This document shows, piece by piece, positions 53,471-63,080 of a DNA stretch of 64,000 nt. How positions within the stretch are numbered: the first letter of the stretch is position 1; every line of letters begins with the position of its first letter. The stretch lies in assembly GCF_900114375.1 (NCBI RefSeq), contig NZ_FOSV01000005.1:124001-188000 (forward strand), in the 5' to 3' direction. The notes under the pieces are model-generated. The model was not told where the DNA came from and did not search any database. It worked only from the letters and a program-made list of their open reading frames with translations. The position numbers and the translations under genes were made by a program. This stretch comes from Methylorubrum salsuginis (lineage in GTDB: Bacteria; Pseudomonadota; Alphaproteobacteria; Rhizobiales; Beijerinckiaceae).

Positions 53471-53770
53471 TTCGGAGTCCCGCACCGCGAAGGAGCGCGC
53501 CAGCTGCCGCGCGCTGTCGAGCTGAGCCTCCAGCGCCTCCGTCACCAGGGCGAAGTGCTCCCGCTCGGCGGCGTTGCTCGTGCCCCGGGCCAACTCTCCC
53601 AGGATCCGGGAGAAGTCGCGCCCCAGTTCGTCGATGGCACGGGTCGGCTCCGCGCGGGAGCGTTCGAGCGAGTGCTGCACCAGCAGCATCTTCACGAGCT
53701 GCTGCGTCGCGCTCAGCTCCGCTTCGAGCGTGGCCAGCACCGCCTCGATCCCCTCGCTCATGCCGCTCAT
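53468..53770 (-). CDS. Hypothetical small helical protein
   Basis: A 100-residue, largely helical protein with heptad-like hydrophobics (VLATLEAELSATQQLVKMLLV) and an acidic/basic mix. No signal peptide or known domain. ATG at 53768-53770; a second Met three codons on. Divergent from ribH, with 144 bases between. It is likely cytoplasmic and possibly a coiled coil; function unknown. Confidence 0.62.
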   Translation of the reverse strand: MSGMSEGIEAVLATLEAELSATQQLVKMLLVQHSLERSRAEPTRAIDELGRDFSRILGELARGTSNAAEREHFALVTEALEAQLDSARQLARSFAVRDSE

Positions 53771-53914
53771 GCTCCTCGTTGCCCGACACCCGCTATAGCG
53801 CAGCGTCCCGCGCATCGCCGCACGGCTCGCCGCGCCGCTTGTGGAGCGGAAGGCTTCTGGGCTAACCCTCCGCCCCTTCCCCCGCCCACACCATCCCCGG
53901 ACCCGTCCGACGCC

Positions 53915-54424
53915 ATGGTAGCCCAGAACCGCGACGCGGCCGCGCCGAAAACCATCCTCGAAAGCCTCGCCGGTACCCGCGTGCTGGTGATCGAGGCGCG
54001 CTACTACGAGGACATCGCCGACGAACTCCTGTCGGGGGCCCGCGCCGCCATCGAGGCGGTCGGCGCCGAGGCGCATGTCTTCACCGTGCCGGGCGCCCTC
54101 GAAATCCCGGCCGCGCTGGCGATCCTGCTCAAGGCCGGCGAGCGCCGGGGCGAACCCTACGACGCGGCGGTGGCGCTCGGCTGCGTCATCCGCGGCGAAA
54201 CCGGCCATTACGACATCGTCGCGGGCGAGAGCGCCCGCGCGCTGATGGACCTGTCCGTCGCCGAGCGGCTGCCGCTCGGCAACGGCATCCTCACCGTCGA
54301 GACCATGGAGCAGGCGCTGGTGCGCGCCCGGGTCTCCGAGATGAACAAGGGCGGCGGCGCGGCGGAGGCGGCCTTGAGCCTCGTCGCGATCAAGCGCGCC
54401 GCCAACCTGGAAACCACCCGATGA
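53915..54424 (+). CDS. ribH: 6,7-dimethyl-8-ribityllumazine synthase
   Basis: Makes the penultimate intermediate of riboflavin. The 169-residue product contains VIEARYYEDIADELL, VPGALEIPAALAILL, AVALGCVIRGETGHYDIVAGES with the catalytic His, and NGILTVETMEQALVRA. Start ATG at 53915. It is followed by nusB with a four-base overlap (ATGA), the common ribH-nusB pairing. Confidence 0.97.
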   Translation: MVAQNRDAAAPKTILESLAGTRVLVIEARYYEDIADELLSGARAAIEAVGAEAHVFTVPGALEIPAALAILLKAGERRGEPYDAAVALGCVIRGETGHYDIVAGESARALMDLSVAERLPLGNGILTVETMEQALVRARVSEMNKGGGAAEAALSLVAIKRAANLETTR

Positions 54425-54966
54425 GCCAGCCCGCCGAGACCCCGGCCGCGCCCGAAACCACGGCTGAAGGCAGCTCCAGGCCGAAGCCCGCTCCCTTGAG
54501 CCTGCGCAAGGGCGCGCGCCTCGCTGTGGTGCAGGCGCTCTACGAGATGGAGATCTCGGACAAGGGCGTGATCGAGGCCCTGGCCGAATTCGAGGCCTTC
54601 TGGATCGGCCAGGAGGTCGACGGCGTCGTCCATCCCCCGGCCGAGACCGCCTTCTTCCGCGACGTGCTGCGCGGGGCGGTCGAGGAGCAGCGCGCCATCG
54701 ATCCGAAGCTCGACGCGGCCCTCTCCAAGGGCTGGCCGCTGCGCCGCCTCGAGGTCGTCCTGCGCGCGATCCTGCGCGCGGGCGCCTACGAGCTGCTGTT
54801 CCGCCGCGACGTGCCGGCCCGTGCGGCGATCTCCGAATATGTCGACGTCGCCCACAGCTTCTATGCCGGCGACGAGCCGGGCATGGTCAACGCCGTGCTC
54901 GACCGGATCGGCCGCGAGGCCCGCTCGACCGAGTTCGGCATCCCGGCCGCGCCGAAGAAGGCCTGA
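54421..54966 (+). CDS. nusB: Transcription antitermination factor NusB
   Basis: A 181-residue RNA-binding factor for rRNA antitermination. LRKGARLAVVQALYEMEI lies near the start, LRRLEVVLRAILRAGAYELL follows, and RAAISEYVDVAHSFYAGDEPGMVNAVLDR ends the domain, all typical. The first 25 residues form an Ala/Pro/Glu-rich tail. It overlaps ribH and lies 6 bases before thiL. Confidence 0.95.
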   Translation: MSQPAETPAAPETTAEGSSRPKPAPLSLRKGARLAVVQALYEMEISDKGVIEALAEFEAFWIGQEVDGVVHPPAETAFFRDVLRGAVEEQRAIDPKLDAALSKGWPLRRLEVVLRAILRAGAYELLFRRDVPARAAISEYVDVAHSFYAGDEPGMVNAVLDRIGREARSTEFGIPAAPKKA

Positions 54967-54972
54967 CGATCC

Positions 54973-55950
54973 GTGGCGCGCGCCGGCGAAGAAGCCCTGA
55001 TCGCGCGCTACTTCGCCCCGCTCAGCGGCCCCGGCGCCGAGGGTCTGCGCGACGACGCCGCCAGCCTCACCCCCTCCCCCGGCCACGACCTCGTGCTGAC
55101 GGCGGACGCGGTGGTGGCGGGCGTCCACTACTTCCCCGACGATCCGCCGGGCTCGATCGCGGTCAAGGCGCTCGGCGTCAATCTCTCGGACCTCGCCGCC
55201 AAGGGCGCCGTGCCCCGCGGCTTCCTGTTGACGCTCGCGCTTCCCGACGACTGGACGGAAGCTTGGCTTTCCGCCTTCGCCGAGGGCCTGGGCGCGTCCT
55301 CCCTCGAACACGGCTGCCCGCTTCTGGGCGGCGACACCGTCCGCTCGGGCGGACCGGCGCTGATCGGCGTCACGGCGTTCGGCGAACTGCCGGCCGGCAC
55401 CATCGTGCGGCGGCAGGCGGCGCGGGCCGGCGACCGGCTCTGCGTCAGCGGCACCATCGGCGACGCGGCTCTGGGCCTCGCCCTGCGGCTCGCGCCGGAC
55501 GAAGCGCTCGATCCGGCGCATCGGGAGGCCCTGCGCGACCGCTATCTCCATCCTCGCCCGCGGCTGGCCCTGGCACCGGTGCTGCGGGCCCATGCCCGCG
55601 CCGCCATGGATATCTCGGACGGCCTCGTCGGCGACCTGACCAAGATGCTCTCCGGCACCGGGCTGACCGCGCGGATCGAGGCGGCACGGGTGCCGCTGTC
55701 CCCGGCCGCGCGGGCGGCTATCGCCCGCGATCCGGCCCGCCTCGCCACGGCGCTGACCGGGGGCGACGATTACGAGATCCTTTGTGCGGTGCCGCCCGAG
55801 GCGCTGCCGGCCTTCCTCGCCGAGGCCGCCCGCGTCGGCGTGCCGGCGGCCGAGGTCGGCATCGTAGAGGCGGGCGCGGCGCCCCCGCGCGTGCTCGACG
55901 TCGCCGGCACGGCGATGGCATTCGCGGCGGGCTCGTTCAGCCACTTCTAA
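54973..55950 (+). CDS. thiL: Thiamine-monophosphate kinase
   Basis: Phosphorylates thiamine monophosphate to the active diphosphate. The 325-residue product has LRDDAASLTPSPGHDLVLTAD, LGVNLSDLAAKGAVPRGFLL, HGCPLLGGDTVRSGGPALIG, AMDISDGLVGDLTKML and TGGDDYEILCAVPPEALPAF, the standard ThiL/PurM-type motifs. Start GTG at 54973. It closes the ribH-nusB-thiL operon. Confidence 0.95.
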   Translation: MARAGEEALIARYFAPLSGPGAEGLRDDAASLTPSPGHDLVLTADAVVAGVHYFPDDPPGSIAVKALGVNLSDLAAKGAVPRGFLLTLALPDDWTEAWLSAFAEGLGASSLEHGCPLLGGDTVRSGGPALIGVTAFGELPAGTIVRRQAARAGDRLCVSGTIGDAALGLALRLAPDEALDPAHREALRDRYLHPRPRLALAPVLRAHARAAMDISDGLVGDLTKMLSGTGLTARIEAARVPLSPAARAAIARDPARLATALTGGDDYEILCAVPPEALPAFLAEAARVGVPAAEVGIVEAGAAPPRVLDVAGTAMAFAAGSFSHF

Positions 55951-56472
55951 GCTTCCGCGGTCGACAGGCCGCCCGGCGCGGCCGCCTCGGTGCCGACCGT
56001 GGTGACGGCAACCCACGATCCTCTCCGGCGCCGGAGATCCGGGTCCGTGCCGACTGGGCGATCAATCCCGGATCGTTGTCCGATTGAGGACCAACGGTCA
56101 CGTCGCGCAGGATGAACCGATGGGGCGGCATGGCGATGACGTCTGCCGCCTTGAGTTCGCGCGCCGCGGATCGCCCGCCGCACGCGCGTGAACGCGTCGG
56201 CGACTCTGAGCATCCGGAACTTGCGCCGGTTATGGGGGCGCGCCTCGATGAAGTCGGAGGACCGGACGTGATCGCGATGCGCCGCGGCGAGCGATGCTGC
56301 CCGGGCGCGGCAGGTCCGGCACTCTGACCTCTTCACCGTCTCGACGCTGCGCTCGCGTTGCGGTGCCGGCGGGCTTGCGCGTAAGAGGCCTGACGAAATG
56401 TCCGTTCGCCGTCGGTTGCCTCGTCCGGCGCGGCGTGGCGGGCGCTTTGCGAGAGACAATCAGGCCACGGCG
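55951..56472. other. Intergenic region with no supported gene
   Basis: This 522-base gap separates thiL and maf. Short frames on both strands give basic, low-quality translations. infA often lies upstream of maf in this class, but I could not find its typical sequence here. No clear hairpin or promoter stands out. Confidence 0.5.
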
Positions 56473-57141
56473 ATGACCGACCATCCGACCCCCGAGGGCC
56501 TGCCGCCGATCTCCGGCGCCCCGGCCCGTCCGCGCCTCGTGCTGGCCTCTGCCTCGCCCCGGCGCCTCGCCCTGCTCCAGCAGGTCGGGATCGAGCCGGA
56601 CGGGCTGCTGCCCGCCGACATCGACGAGACGCCGCGCAAGTCCGAATCCCCCCGCGAACTCGCCCGGCGCCTCGCCCGCGAGAAGCTCGAGGCGGCCCAG
56701 GCGGCCGCGCGGCGGCGCGAAGACCTGCAAAGCGCCTATCTGGTCTCCGCCGATACGGTGGTGGCGGTCGGCCGGCGGGTTCTGCCGAAGGCCGAGACCC
56801 TCGACGAGGCCGCCGATTGCCTGCGCCTGCTCTCGGGCCGGGCGCACCGGGTCTATACCGGCGTCTGCGTGCTCTCGGCCAAGGATCGGCTGCGCGAGCG
56901 CATGGTCGAGACGCGGGTGCGCTTCAAGCGCCTCTCCAACCGGGAGATCGAGGGTTACCTGTCCTCCGGCGAGTGGCGCGGCAAGGCCGGCGGCTACGCC
57001 ATCCAGGGGCTCGCAGGGGCCTTCGTGGTGAAGCTCGTCGGCTCCTACAGCGCCGTCGTCGGCCTGCCGCTCAATGAGACCATGAGTCTGCTCGAAGGCG
57101 AAGGCTTTCCCGTGCGCGGAGCCTGGGGCGCGGCGTCGTGA
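56473..57141 (+). CDS. Maf-like nucleoside triphosphate pyrophosphatase
   Basis: A 222-residue HAM1/Maf family enzyme that hydrolyses non-canonical nucleotides such as dTTP/UTP or modified m7GTP. The motifs are [40 protein letters not shown] (catalytic Asp) and [19 protein letters not shown]. The ATG at 56473 is chosen as the conserved domain starts soon after. Overlaps yacG by four bases (GTGA), so the two are coupled. Confidence 0.9.
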   Translation: MTDHPTPEGLPPISGAPARPRLVLASASPRRLALLQQVGIEPDGLLPADIDETPRKSESPRELARRLAREKLEAAQAAARRREDLQSAYLVSADTVVAVGRRVLPKAETLDEAADCLRLLSGRAHRVYTGVCVLSAKDRLRERMVETRVRFKRLSNREIEGYLSSGEWRGKAGGYAIQGLAGAFVVKLVGSYSAVVGLPLNETMSLLEGEGFPVRGAWGAAS

Positions 57142-57341
57142 GCGCGGCCCGCCCCGAGACCCCGCCGGCTTGCCCGATCTGCGGCCGCCCGGCGAACCCC
57201 GAGACCAAGCCGTTCTGCTCGCCGCGCTGCGCCGATATCGATCTCGGCCGCTGGCTCGGCGAGCGCTACGCCATCCCCGGCCCGCCGGACGAGAACACCC
57301 TGCCCCCGATGCCGGACGGCGACGACGACCGCTCCCGCTGA
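57138..57341 (+). CDS. yacG: DNA gyrase inhibitor YacG (zinc-binding)
   Basis: A 67-residue zinc protein with the pattern [28 protein letters not shown], quoted as two CxxC pairs, which is the family signature. It binds GyrB and inhibits gyrase in E. coli. Start GTG at 57138, overlapping maf. Tail Pro/Asp-rich. Confidence 0.9.
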   Translation: MSAARPETPPACPICGRPANPETKPFCSPRCADIDLGRWLGERYAIPGPPDENTLPPMPDGDDDRSR

Positions 57342-57455
57342 GGCCGTCGCACGTTCGTCAAAAAACCCGCTTCCGACCTGCAAAACGAGGCTGGACAGGA
57401 CCGGAGGCCTTCCTTATACCCCCGCTCGTCGCCAGCGCACAGCGCAGCGGCCGAT

Positions 57456-57531
57456 GCCCAGGTAGCTCAGTTGGTAGAGCATGCGACTGAAAATCGCAGT
57501 GTCGGCGGTTCGACTCCGTCCCTGGGCACCA
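57456..57531 (+). tRNA. tRNA-Phe (GAA)
   Basis: Acceptor stem GCCCAGG/CCTGGGC, anticodon loop CTGAAAA with GAA, T-loop GTTCGACTC and encoded CCA. 76 nt. It lies about 115 bases after yacG. Confidence 0.97.
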
Positions 57532-57721
57532 TAGCTTCGCCGGATCAGTCGATCGGCCATCTCTGACCTTCGAAAATCTATAGACGCTGCGCCTGGGCGC
57601 TCGCTCGGACTGGCGAGGAGCTGCGTGCCGCGGCCGGTTGCCTCGTCGGCGACCCTCTCGGAACATGGTGCCGCGCCGCCGCTTCCCACCCCGCCGAACT
57701 GGCATAGGACAGCCTCCGGGG

Positions 57722-57919
57722 ATGAGCATGGCCAAGGACGTGACGACCTATACGCTCAAGCAAGCGCTCGCCGCACGGGTGGACGATCACATCGAGATCG
57801 CCGTGGAGGCCGAAGACGGCACGACGTTCAAGATCCGGGCGAGTTCCGAACAGCTCGACGCGCTGACCGGCGATCTGGAGACGATCCTCGACGGCGACGC
57901 CGCAGGCGACGACGCCTGA
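57722..57919 (+). CDS. Hypothetical small acidic protein
   Basis: A 65-residue, mainly acidic protein (MSMAKDVTTYTLKQALAARV start, ETILDGDAAGDDA end) with a beta-strand-like centre HIEIAVEAEDGTTFKIR. It may be a single small domain of unknown function. Start is ATG at 57722; 57728 is an alternative. Separated from dnaN by 476 bases that hold hairpin repeats. Confidence 0.6.
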   Translation: MSMAKDVTTYTLKQALAARVDDHIEIAVEAEDGTTFKIRASSEQLDALTGDLETILDGDAAGDDA

Positions 57920-57925
57920 CCTAGA

Positions 57926-57971
57926 GCATCGTCCCGAAAGGTGGTGTCCGGCTTTCGGAAAAAGACGATGC
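57926..57971. repeat. Hairpin repeat, unit 1
   Basis: Arms GCATCGTC (57926-57933) and GACGATGC (57964-57971), with an inner stem GAAAG/CTTTC. The same AGAGCATCGTCC start recurs in unit 2. Confidence 0.6.
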
Positions 57972-57983
57972 GACACAAGAATA

Positions 57984-58024
57984 TAGAGCATCGTCCGGGA
58001 TCCGATATCCAGGACGATGCTCTA
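57984..58024. repeat. Hairpin repeat, unit 2
   Basis: Perfect 13-base arms TAGAGCATCGTCC (57984-57996) and GGACGATGCTCTA (58012-58024), with a 15-base loop. Together with unit 1 the motif AGAGCATCGTCC occurs three times, counting both strands, within 105 bases. Confidence 0.7.
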
Positions 58025-58395
58025 GGCAGGCGGGCCCGCGGCCGAGCCCGCCGCCGCTGAGCCGGGTTTCCGGAGCCGGTTCTCGGAAAACACCGATGCG
58101 GCACGGGGACCGAGCGTTTCGTGCGGAATCCGGGATCGCCGCACGAAACGCCCATGACGGCGGCGCGCGCGGCCCCGGCCCGTCGGCGGCCTGTGCCCCG
58201 CCGGACGTCGCGGGGCGTTCCGTGCCAAAAGGGGTCGTCCGGGTCGGGACGGGCGTCCCAGGAGGCGGGACAGCCCGCGTCCCGCCCTTGCCTTCGCGGG
58301 GGGGCTTCGCCAAGCTGTGCAGCCCCTCCCCGCTCGGGCCCTCGGGCCGGGTCTCCGGCGGGCGGGCTTCGTTGCGAGAGATCACGGGTTTGTCG

Positions 58396-59517
58396 ATGAG
58401 AGTCACTGTCGAGCGCGCGGCCCTCCTCAAATCGCTCGGCCACGTGCACCGGGTGGTGGAGCGGCGCAACACCATCCCGATCCTCTCCAACGTCCTGTTG
58501 CGCACCGCCGAGAACGGCCTGCAGCTCAAGGCGACCGACCTCGACATCGAGGTGACCGAGACCGTGCCGGCGGACGTGCTGGACGCGGGCGCCACCACGG
58601 TGCCGGCCCACGTCATCTACGACATCGTCCGCAAGCTGCCCGACGGCGCGCAGGTCTCGCTCGAGACCTCCGGCGAGACCGGGCAGATGACGATCCGGTC
58701 CGGCCGCTCGCGCTTCGCGCTCGGCGCCCTGCCCGAGGGCGATTTTCCCGATCTCGCCGCGGGCGAGCTGCCGCATTCCTTCTCGATTCCGGCTGCCGAG
58801 CTGAAGCTGCTGATCGAGAAGACCCAGTTCGCGATCTCGACCGAGGAGACGCGCTACTACCTCAACGGCATCTATCTCCACACCGTGGAGGTCGAGGGCG
58901 AGGCCAAGCTCCGCGCGGTCGCCACCGACGGGCATCGTCTGGCCCGCGTCGAGACGACGGCGCCCGAGGGCAGCCGGGGCATGCCGGGCATCATCGTGCC
59001 GCGCAAGGCGGTCGCCGAGATCATCAAGCTCGTGGACGACGGCGGCGAGAGCGTCGAAGTCGAAATCTCGCCGGCTAAGATCCGCCTCACCTTCGCGGGC
59101 GGCGTGACGCTGATCTCGAAGCTGATCGACGGCACCTTCCCGGACTACCAGCGCGTCATCCCCACCGGCAACGACAAGCGCCTGACGGTGGAGCGCGACG
59201 CCTTCGCCCGCGCGGTCGACCGTGTCTCGACCATCTCGTCCGAGCGCGGGCGCGCCGTGAAGCTGTCGGTGATGGAGGGGCGTCTCGCCCTCTCGGTGAC
59301 CAACCCGGATGCCGGCTCGGCGACCGAGGAGCTCGACGCCGACTACGAGGCGTCGGCCCTCGATATCGGCTTCAACGCCCGCTACCTCCTCGACATCACC
59401 GCCCAGCTTCAGGGCGACACCGCCCTGTTCAAGCTCGCCGATCCGGGTTCGCCGACCCTGATCCAGGACCGCGAGGGCGCGCCCGCCCTCTACGTGCTGA
59501 TGCCGATGCGGGTGTGA
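58396..59517 (+). CDS. dnaN: DNA polymerase III beta subunit (sliding clamp)
   Basis: Ring-shaped processivity clamp. The 373-residue product has three clamp domains: VERRNTIPILSNVLLRTAENG and DLDIEVTETV in the first, FAISTEETRYYLNGIYLH and ATDGHRLARVET in the second, GGVTLISKLIDGTFPDYQRVIP in the third, ending ALYVLMPMRV. The ATG at 58396 is the start because family sequence begins there; the longer frame adds a Pro/Arg-rich shadow. recF follows after a small gene. Confidence 0.97.
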   Translation: MRVTVERAALLKSLGHVHRVVERRNTIPILSNVLLRTAENGLQLKATDLDIEVTETVPADVLDAGATTVPAHVIYDIVRKLPDGAQVSLETSGETGQMTIRSGRSRFALGALPEGDFPDLAAGELPHSFSIPAAELKLLIEKTQFAISTEETRYYLNGIYLHTVEVEGEAKLRAVATDGHRLARVETTAPEGSRGMPGIIVPRKAVAEIIKLVDDGGESVEVEISPAKIRLTFAGGVTLISKLIDGTFPDYQRVIPTGNDKRLTVERDAFARAVDRVSTISSERGRAVKLSVMEGRLALSVTNPDAGSATEELDADYEASALDIGFNARYLLDITAQLQGDTALFKLADPGSPTLIQDREGAPALYVLMPMRV

Positions 59518-59580
59518 GGCCTCGCGCCTCCCTCGCGCTCGGCCGGCTGAACCGCTAGATTGCCGGGGCAGAGGGAGCCC

Positions 59581-59781
59581 ATGTCCGAGCCCGTCGTCCT
59601 CATGGAACACGCGGCCTTCGACGATCTCGGCGCGGCCGAGCGCGATCCTTCGACCGACGCGCTTGCCGCGCTGCGCGCGATCTGGGCCGAAGGCGTCGCG
59701 TCGGGCGATCACCGGCCGGTCGACGATGTGCTCGATGTGCTTGCCGCGCGTTACGATGCCATGCAGATGAAGGCGCCGTGA
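59581..59781 (+). CDS. Hypothetical small protein between dnaN and recF
   Basis: A 66-residue acidic-to-neutral protein. ALRAIWAEGVASGDHRPVDDVLDVLAARYDAM resembles the C-terminus of ParD-like antitoxins in outline, though no ribbon-helix-helix is clear. It follows GAGGGAGCCC, an acceptable ribosome-binding site. No toxin gene is adjacent. Whether it joins the dnaN-recF operon is not known. Confidence 0.55.
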   Translation: MSEPVVLMEHAAFDDLGAAERDPSTDALAALRAIWAEGVASGDHRPVDDVLDVLAARYDAMQMKAP

Positions 59782-59857
59782 GCCGGTCGTCGTCGTGCCG
59801 ATGTCCTGATCGATCGCGTCCTCCACTCCGCCTGGGATCGGTCCGGCCCCCTGCCGT

Positions 59858-61015
59858 ATGAATGAAGCCCCACCTCCGGCGACGCGCCTCACCCGTCTGA
59901 TCGCCCGCGACTTCCGCAACCATGTCGATCTCGACCTCTCGACCGCGCGTCGCTTCGTGGCGCTCGTCGGCGAGAACGGGGCGGGCAAGACCAACGTGTT
60001 GGAGGCGGTCTCGCTGTTCTGCCCCGGCCGGGGCCTGCGCCGGGCCGACCTCGCCACCATGGCCCGCACCACCGGCCCCGGCGGCTTCGCGGTCTCGGCC
60101 ACGCTCGACAGCGGCGAGGCCGAGCACCGGCTCGGCACCGGCTACGAGCCGCCGGTCTACGAGGCCCGCGGCAGCCGGGTCTGCCGCATCGACGGGGCGG
60201 CGGCGCCCTCGCCCGTCGCCTTCTCGGAATTCCTGCGGGTGGTCTGGCTCACCCCCGATCTCGACGGGCTGTTTCGCGGGCCCGCGGGCGACCGGCGCCG
60301 CTTCCTCGACCGGCTGGTGCTCGCGGTCGATGCCAGCCACGGCGCCCGCGTCTCGGCGATGGAGCGGGCGCTGCGCTCGCGCAACCGCCTGCTCGACGAG
60401 CGCCCGGACGACGGGCGCTGGCTCGACGCGGTGGAGCGCGAGGTCGCCGAACTCGGCGTGGCCGTGGCCCTCGCCCGCCGCGAGACCGCCGAGCGCCTCG
60501 ACCGGCTCATCGCCGAGACGCGGGACGATGCCGCGCCGTTCCCCTGGGCCTCGGTGCGGCTGGAGGGCGACCTCGACGACCTCGTGGCGGTCTGGCCGGC
60601 GCTGGAGGCCGAGGATCGGTTCCGCCGCGCCCTGATGCAGGGCCGCCACCGCGACCGCGCGGCGGGCCGCACCCTGATCGGCCCTCAGACCACCGACCTC
60701 GTCGTCCGCCACGGCCCCAAGGACGTGCCCGCGGCCACCGCCTCCACCGGCGAGCAGAAGGCGCTGCTAATCGGCCTCGTCCTGGCCCATGCCCGCCTCG
60801 TGCGCGCCATGAGCGGGCTCTCGCCGCTCATCCTCCTCGACGAGGTGGCCGCCCATCTCGATCCGCGCCGCCGCGGCGGGCTGTTCGATGCGCTGGAGGC
60901 GCTGGAGAGCCAGGTCTGGATGACGGGCGCCGACCCGGCGCTGTTCGGCGAGCTGGAGGGCCGGGCCGACCTCGTGCGGGTCGCCGACGGGCGGATTCTT
61001 TTGGGAGAGGGCTGA
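59858..61015 (+). CDS. recF: DNA replication and repair protein RecF
   Basis: ATPase that loads RecA at single-strand gaps. The 385-residue product has LIARDFRNHVDLDLS, the Walker A GENGAGKTNVLEAV, GRGLRRADLATM, the signature region ASTGEQKALLIGLVLAHA and the Walker B LILLDEVAAHLDPRRRG. Start ATG at 59858. Located downstream of dnaN as in many genomes, with a small gene between. Confidence 0.95.
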   Translation: MNEAPPPATRLTRLIARDFRNHVDLDLSTARRFVALVGENGAGKTNVLEAVSLFCPGRGLRRADLATMARTTGPGGFAVSATLDSGEAEHRLGTGYEPPVYEARGSRVCRIDGAAAPSPVAFSEFLRVVWLTPDLDGLFRGPAGDRRRFLDRLVLAVDASHGARVSAMERALRSRNRLLDERPDDGRWLDAVEREVAELGVAVALARRETAERLDRLIAETRDDAAPFPWASVRLEGDLDDLVAVWPALEAEDRFRRALMQGRHRDRAAGRTLIGPQTTDLVVRHGPKDVPAATASTGEQKALLIGLVLAHARLVRAMSGLSPLILLDEVAAHLDPRRRGGLFDALEALESQVWMTGADPALFGELEGRADLVRVADGRILLGEG

Positions 61016-61136
61016 CGGCGGCTGGGGCCTGCGGCGCATCGGCTCGCGCGATCACCGGTCATCTGCGATAAGGCTGCCTGCCGCCCTGCCGTGATGGGCC
61101 GGCGCTCTTCCCAGTCCCAAAACCCTCCGAGACCCC

Positions 61137-62996
61137 ATGTCCGCTCGCCTCGCCGAGGCCCGTGCCGCGCTCCAAAAGACCTTCGGCTACGACGATTTTC
61201 GGCCCGGGCAGGACGAGGTGATCGGCGCCGTGCTCGATGGGCAGGACGTGTTCGCCGTGATGCCGACGGGATCGGGCAAGTCGATGACCTACCAGCTGCC
61301 GGCGCTCGTCGATGACGGGCTGACCGTGGTGGTCTCGCCGCTCATCGCGCTGATGCACGATCAGGTGCAGCAGATGCACGCTTTTGGTATCGAGGCCGCG
61401 ACGCTCAACTCGACCGTGGCCGAGACGACTTCGCGGGAGACGTGGCGAAAGATCCGCTCGCGCGAGTTGCGTCTTCTCTTTGTCTCGCCCGAGCGCCTCC
61501 TGATGGACGGCTGCATGGACGCGCTCCAAAGCGCGGGCGTGCGACGGCTGGCGGTGGACGAAGCCCACTGCGTCTCGCAATGGGGCCACGATTTCCGCCC
61601 CGAATACCGCGAGATCGCCCGCGCCCGCGAGGCACTGGGCAACGTGCAGACGCTGGCGCTCACCGCGACCGCCGACGCGGCGACCCGCGCCGAGATCGCC
61701 GAGCGGCTGTTTCCGGCGGGGCGGCCCCCGAAAACCTTCGTCCACTCGTTCGACCGGCCGAACATCCGCCTGACGTTTCAGCCGAAGGACAACCCGACGC
61801 GGCAGCTGGAGCGGTTCCTGAAGAACCGGCGCTCGGAGAGCGGGATCATCTACTGTTCGTCGCGAAAGCGCGTGGAGCAGCTGGCCGATACGCTGAAGGC
61901 CGACGGCTTCAACGCCCTGCCCTACCATGCCGGCCTCGACCAGGGCACGCGGGCGCGCAACCAGGACACGTTCCTGCAGGAGGACGGGGTGGTGATGACC
62001 GCCACCATCGCCTTCGGCATGGGCATCAACAAGCCCGACGTGCGCTACGTCTGCCACGCCGACATGCCGACCAACATCGAGGGTTATTATCAGGAGATCG
62101 GCCGCGCCGGCCGCGACGGCCTGCCCTCCGACACGCTCACCCTCTACGGCCTCGACGACATGGCGCTCCGCCGCCGCCAGATCGACGAGAAGGAGATCCC
62201 CGACGAGCGCCGCCGGGTCGAGCGGCGCAAGCTCGAGGCGATGATCGCTCTGTGCGAGGGCGCGGTCTGCCGCCGCCAGTCGCTGCTCGGCTATTTCGGC
62301 GAGGCGAGCGAACCGTGCGGCCGGTGCGATCTCTGCCGCGGCGGCGTCTCGCTCATCGACGGCACCGTCTCGGCCCAAAAACTCCTGTCGGCGATCGTGC
62401 GCACCGGTCAGCGCTTCGGCGCGGCCTATGTCTGCGACGTGGTCCACGGCAAGGAGAGCGAGCCGATCCGCCGCAACGGCCACACGGCGCTCAAGACCTT
62501 CGGGGTCGGTGCCGACAAGCCGGTGGCGGCGTGGCGCGCGCTGCTGCGCCAGCTCTTTGCCGCAGGCGCGGTCGCCGAGAACACCGACGGCTATGGCGGC
62601 CTCGTCATGACCGAGAAGGGCGAGGCGATCCTGTTCGGCCGCGAGACCGTGCAGGTGCGCCCCGACCCGGAGCCGAAGAAGGCCGAGCCGCGCAGCCGCC
62701 GCACCACCCGCAGCGAGGACGCCGCGGACGGGCTGAACGAGGCCGACGAGGCCCTGTTCCAGCACCTGCGGGGCCTGCGCGCCACCATCGCCCGCGCGGA
62801 GGGCATCGCCGCGTTCATGGTGTTTCCCGACCGTACGCTGATCGAGATGGCCCGCGGCAAGCCCGTCGATCTCTGGGCGCTCCGCTCGATCCACGGCGTC
62901 GGCGAGCGCAAGCGCGAGGCCTATGGCGAGCGCTTCACCGACGCGATCCGCGAGTTCCTGAGCGATGCCGCGAGCGGTCGCAGCGCGCCGGGCTGA
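61137..62996 (+). CDS. recQ: ATP-dependent DNA helicase RecQ
   Basis: 3'-5' helicase of 619 residues. [20 protein letters not shown] is motif 0, [16 protein letters not shown] is Walker [19 protein letters not shown] is the DEAH box, and [36 protein letters not shown] complete the core. The zinc-binding region follows ([10 protein letters not shown]). The RQC domain and an HRDC domain end the protein ([21 protein letters not shown], residues about 535-610). Follows recF by 121 bases. Confidence 0.96.
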   Translation: MSARLAEARAALQKTFGYDDFRPGQDEVIGAVLDGQDVFAVMPTGSGKSMTYQLPALVDDGLTVVVSPLIALMHDQVQQMHAFGIEAATLNSTVAETTSRETWRKIRSRELRLLFVSPERLLMDGCMDALQSAGVRRLAVDEAHCVSQWGHDFRPEYREIARAREALGNVQTLALTATADAATRAEIAERLFPAGRPPKTFVHSFDRPNIRLTFQPKDNPTRQLERFLKNRRSESGIIYCSSRKRVEQLADTLKADGFNALPYHAGLDQGTRARNQDTFLQEDGVVMTATIAFGMGINKPDVRYVCHADMPTNIEGYYQEIGRAGRDGLPSDTLTLYGLDDMALRRRQIDEKEIPDERRRVERRKLEAMIALCEGAVCRRQSLLGYFGEASEPCGRCDLCRGGVSLIDGTVSAQKLLSAIVRTGQRFGAAYVCDVVHGKESEPIRRNGHTALKTFGVGADKPVAAWRALLRQLFAAGAVAENTDGYGGLVMTEKGEAILFGRETVQVRPDPEPKKAEPRSRRTTRSEDAADGLNEADEALFQHLRGLRATIARAEGIAAFMVFPDRTLIEMARGKPVDLWALRSIHGVGERKREAYGERFTDAIREFLSDAASGRSAPG

Positions 62997-63014
62997 GGCG
63001 GCCTCTCAACAGGT

Positions 63015-63023
63015 TTATCCACA
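63015..63023 (+). promoter_or_regulatory. Perfect DnaA box 1
   Basis: TTATCCACA equals the consensus R-box. It lies 19 bases after the recQ stop and 57 bases from the second box. Confidence 0.7.
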
Positions 63024-63071
63024 GCCCCCAGCGACCGGCCGCCGCAGGCGGGCGCATTGCGTCGTCCACAC

Positions 63072-63080
63072 TTATCCACA
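63072..63080 (+). promoter_or_regulatory. Perfect DnaA box 2
   Basis: TTATCCACA again, followed by the AT-rich stretch TATAAATCGTCAACAG and then GAACAAAACACG, 78 bases before the next gene's start. Together with box 1 it forms a DnaA-box pair; whether it acts as operator or origin cannot be seen. Confidence 0.7.

Larger units (their letters stand above)
57920..58395. other. Hairpin-rich intergenic region upstream of dnaN
   Basis: It has two separate hairpins (57926-57971 and 57984-58024), then a GC-rich stretch with a third inverted pair CGTTTCGTGCGG/CCGCACGAAACG near 58107-58151. No gene is supported. No DnaA box was seen here, and the dnaA gene is not adjacent to dnaN in this window. Confidence 0.5.

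Noticed and set aside
55951..56472. Possible infA gene upstream of maf
   Set aside because: The typical short basic beta-barrel sequence could not be found in any frame.
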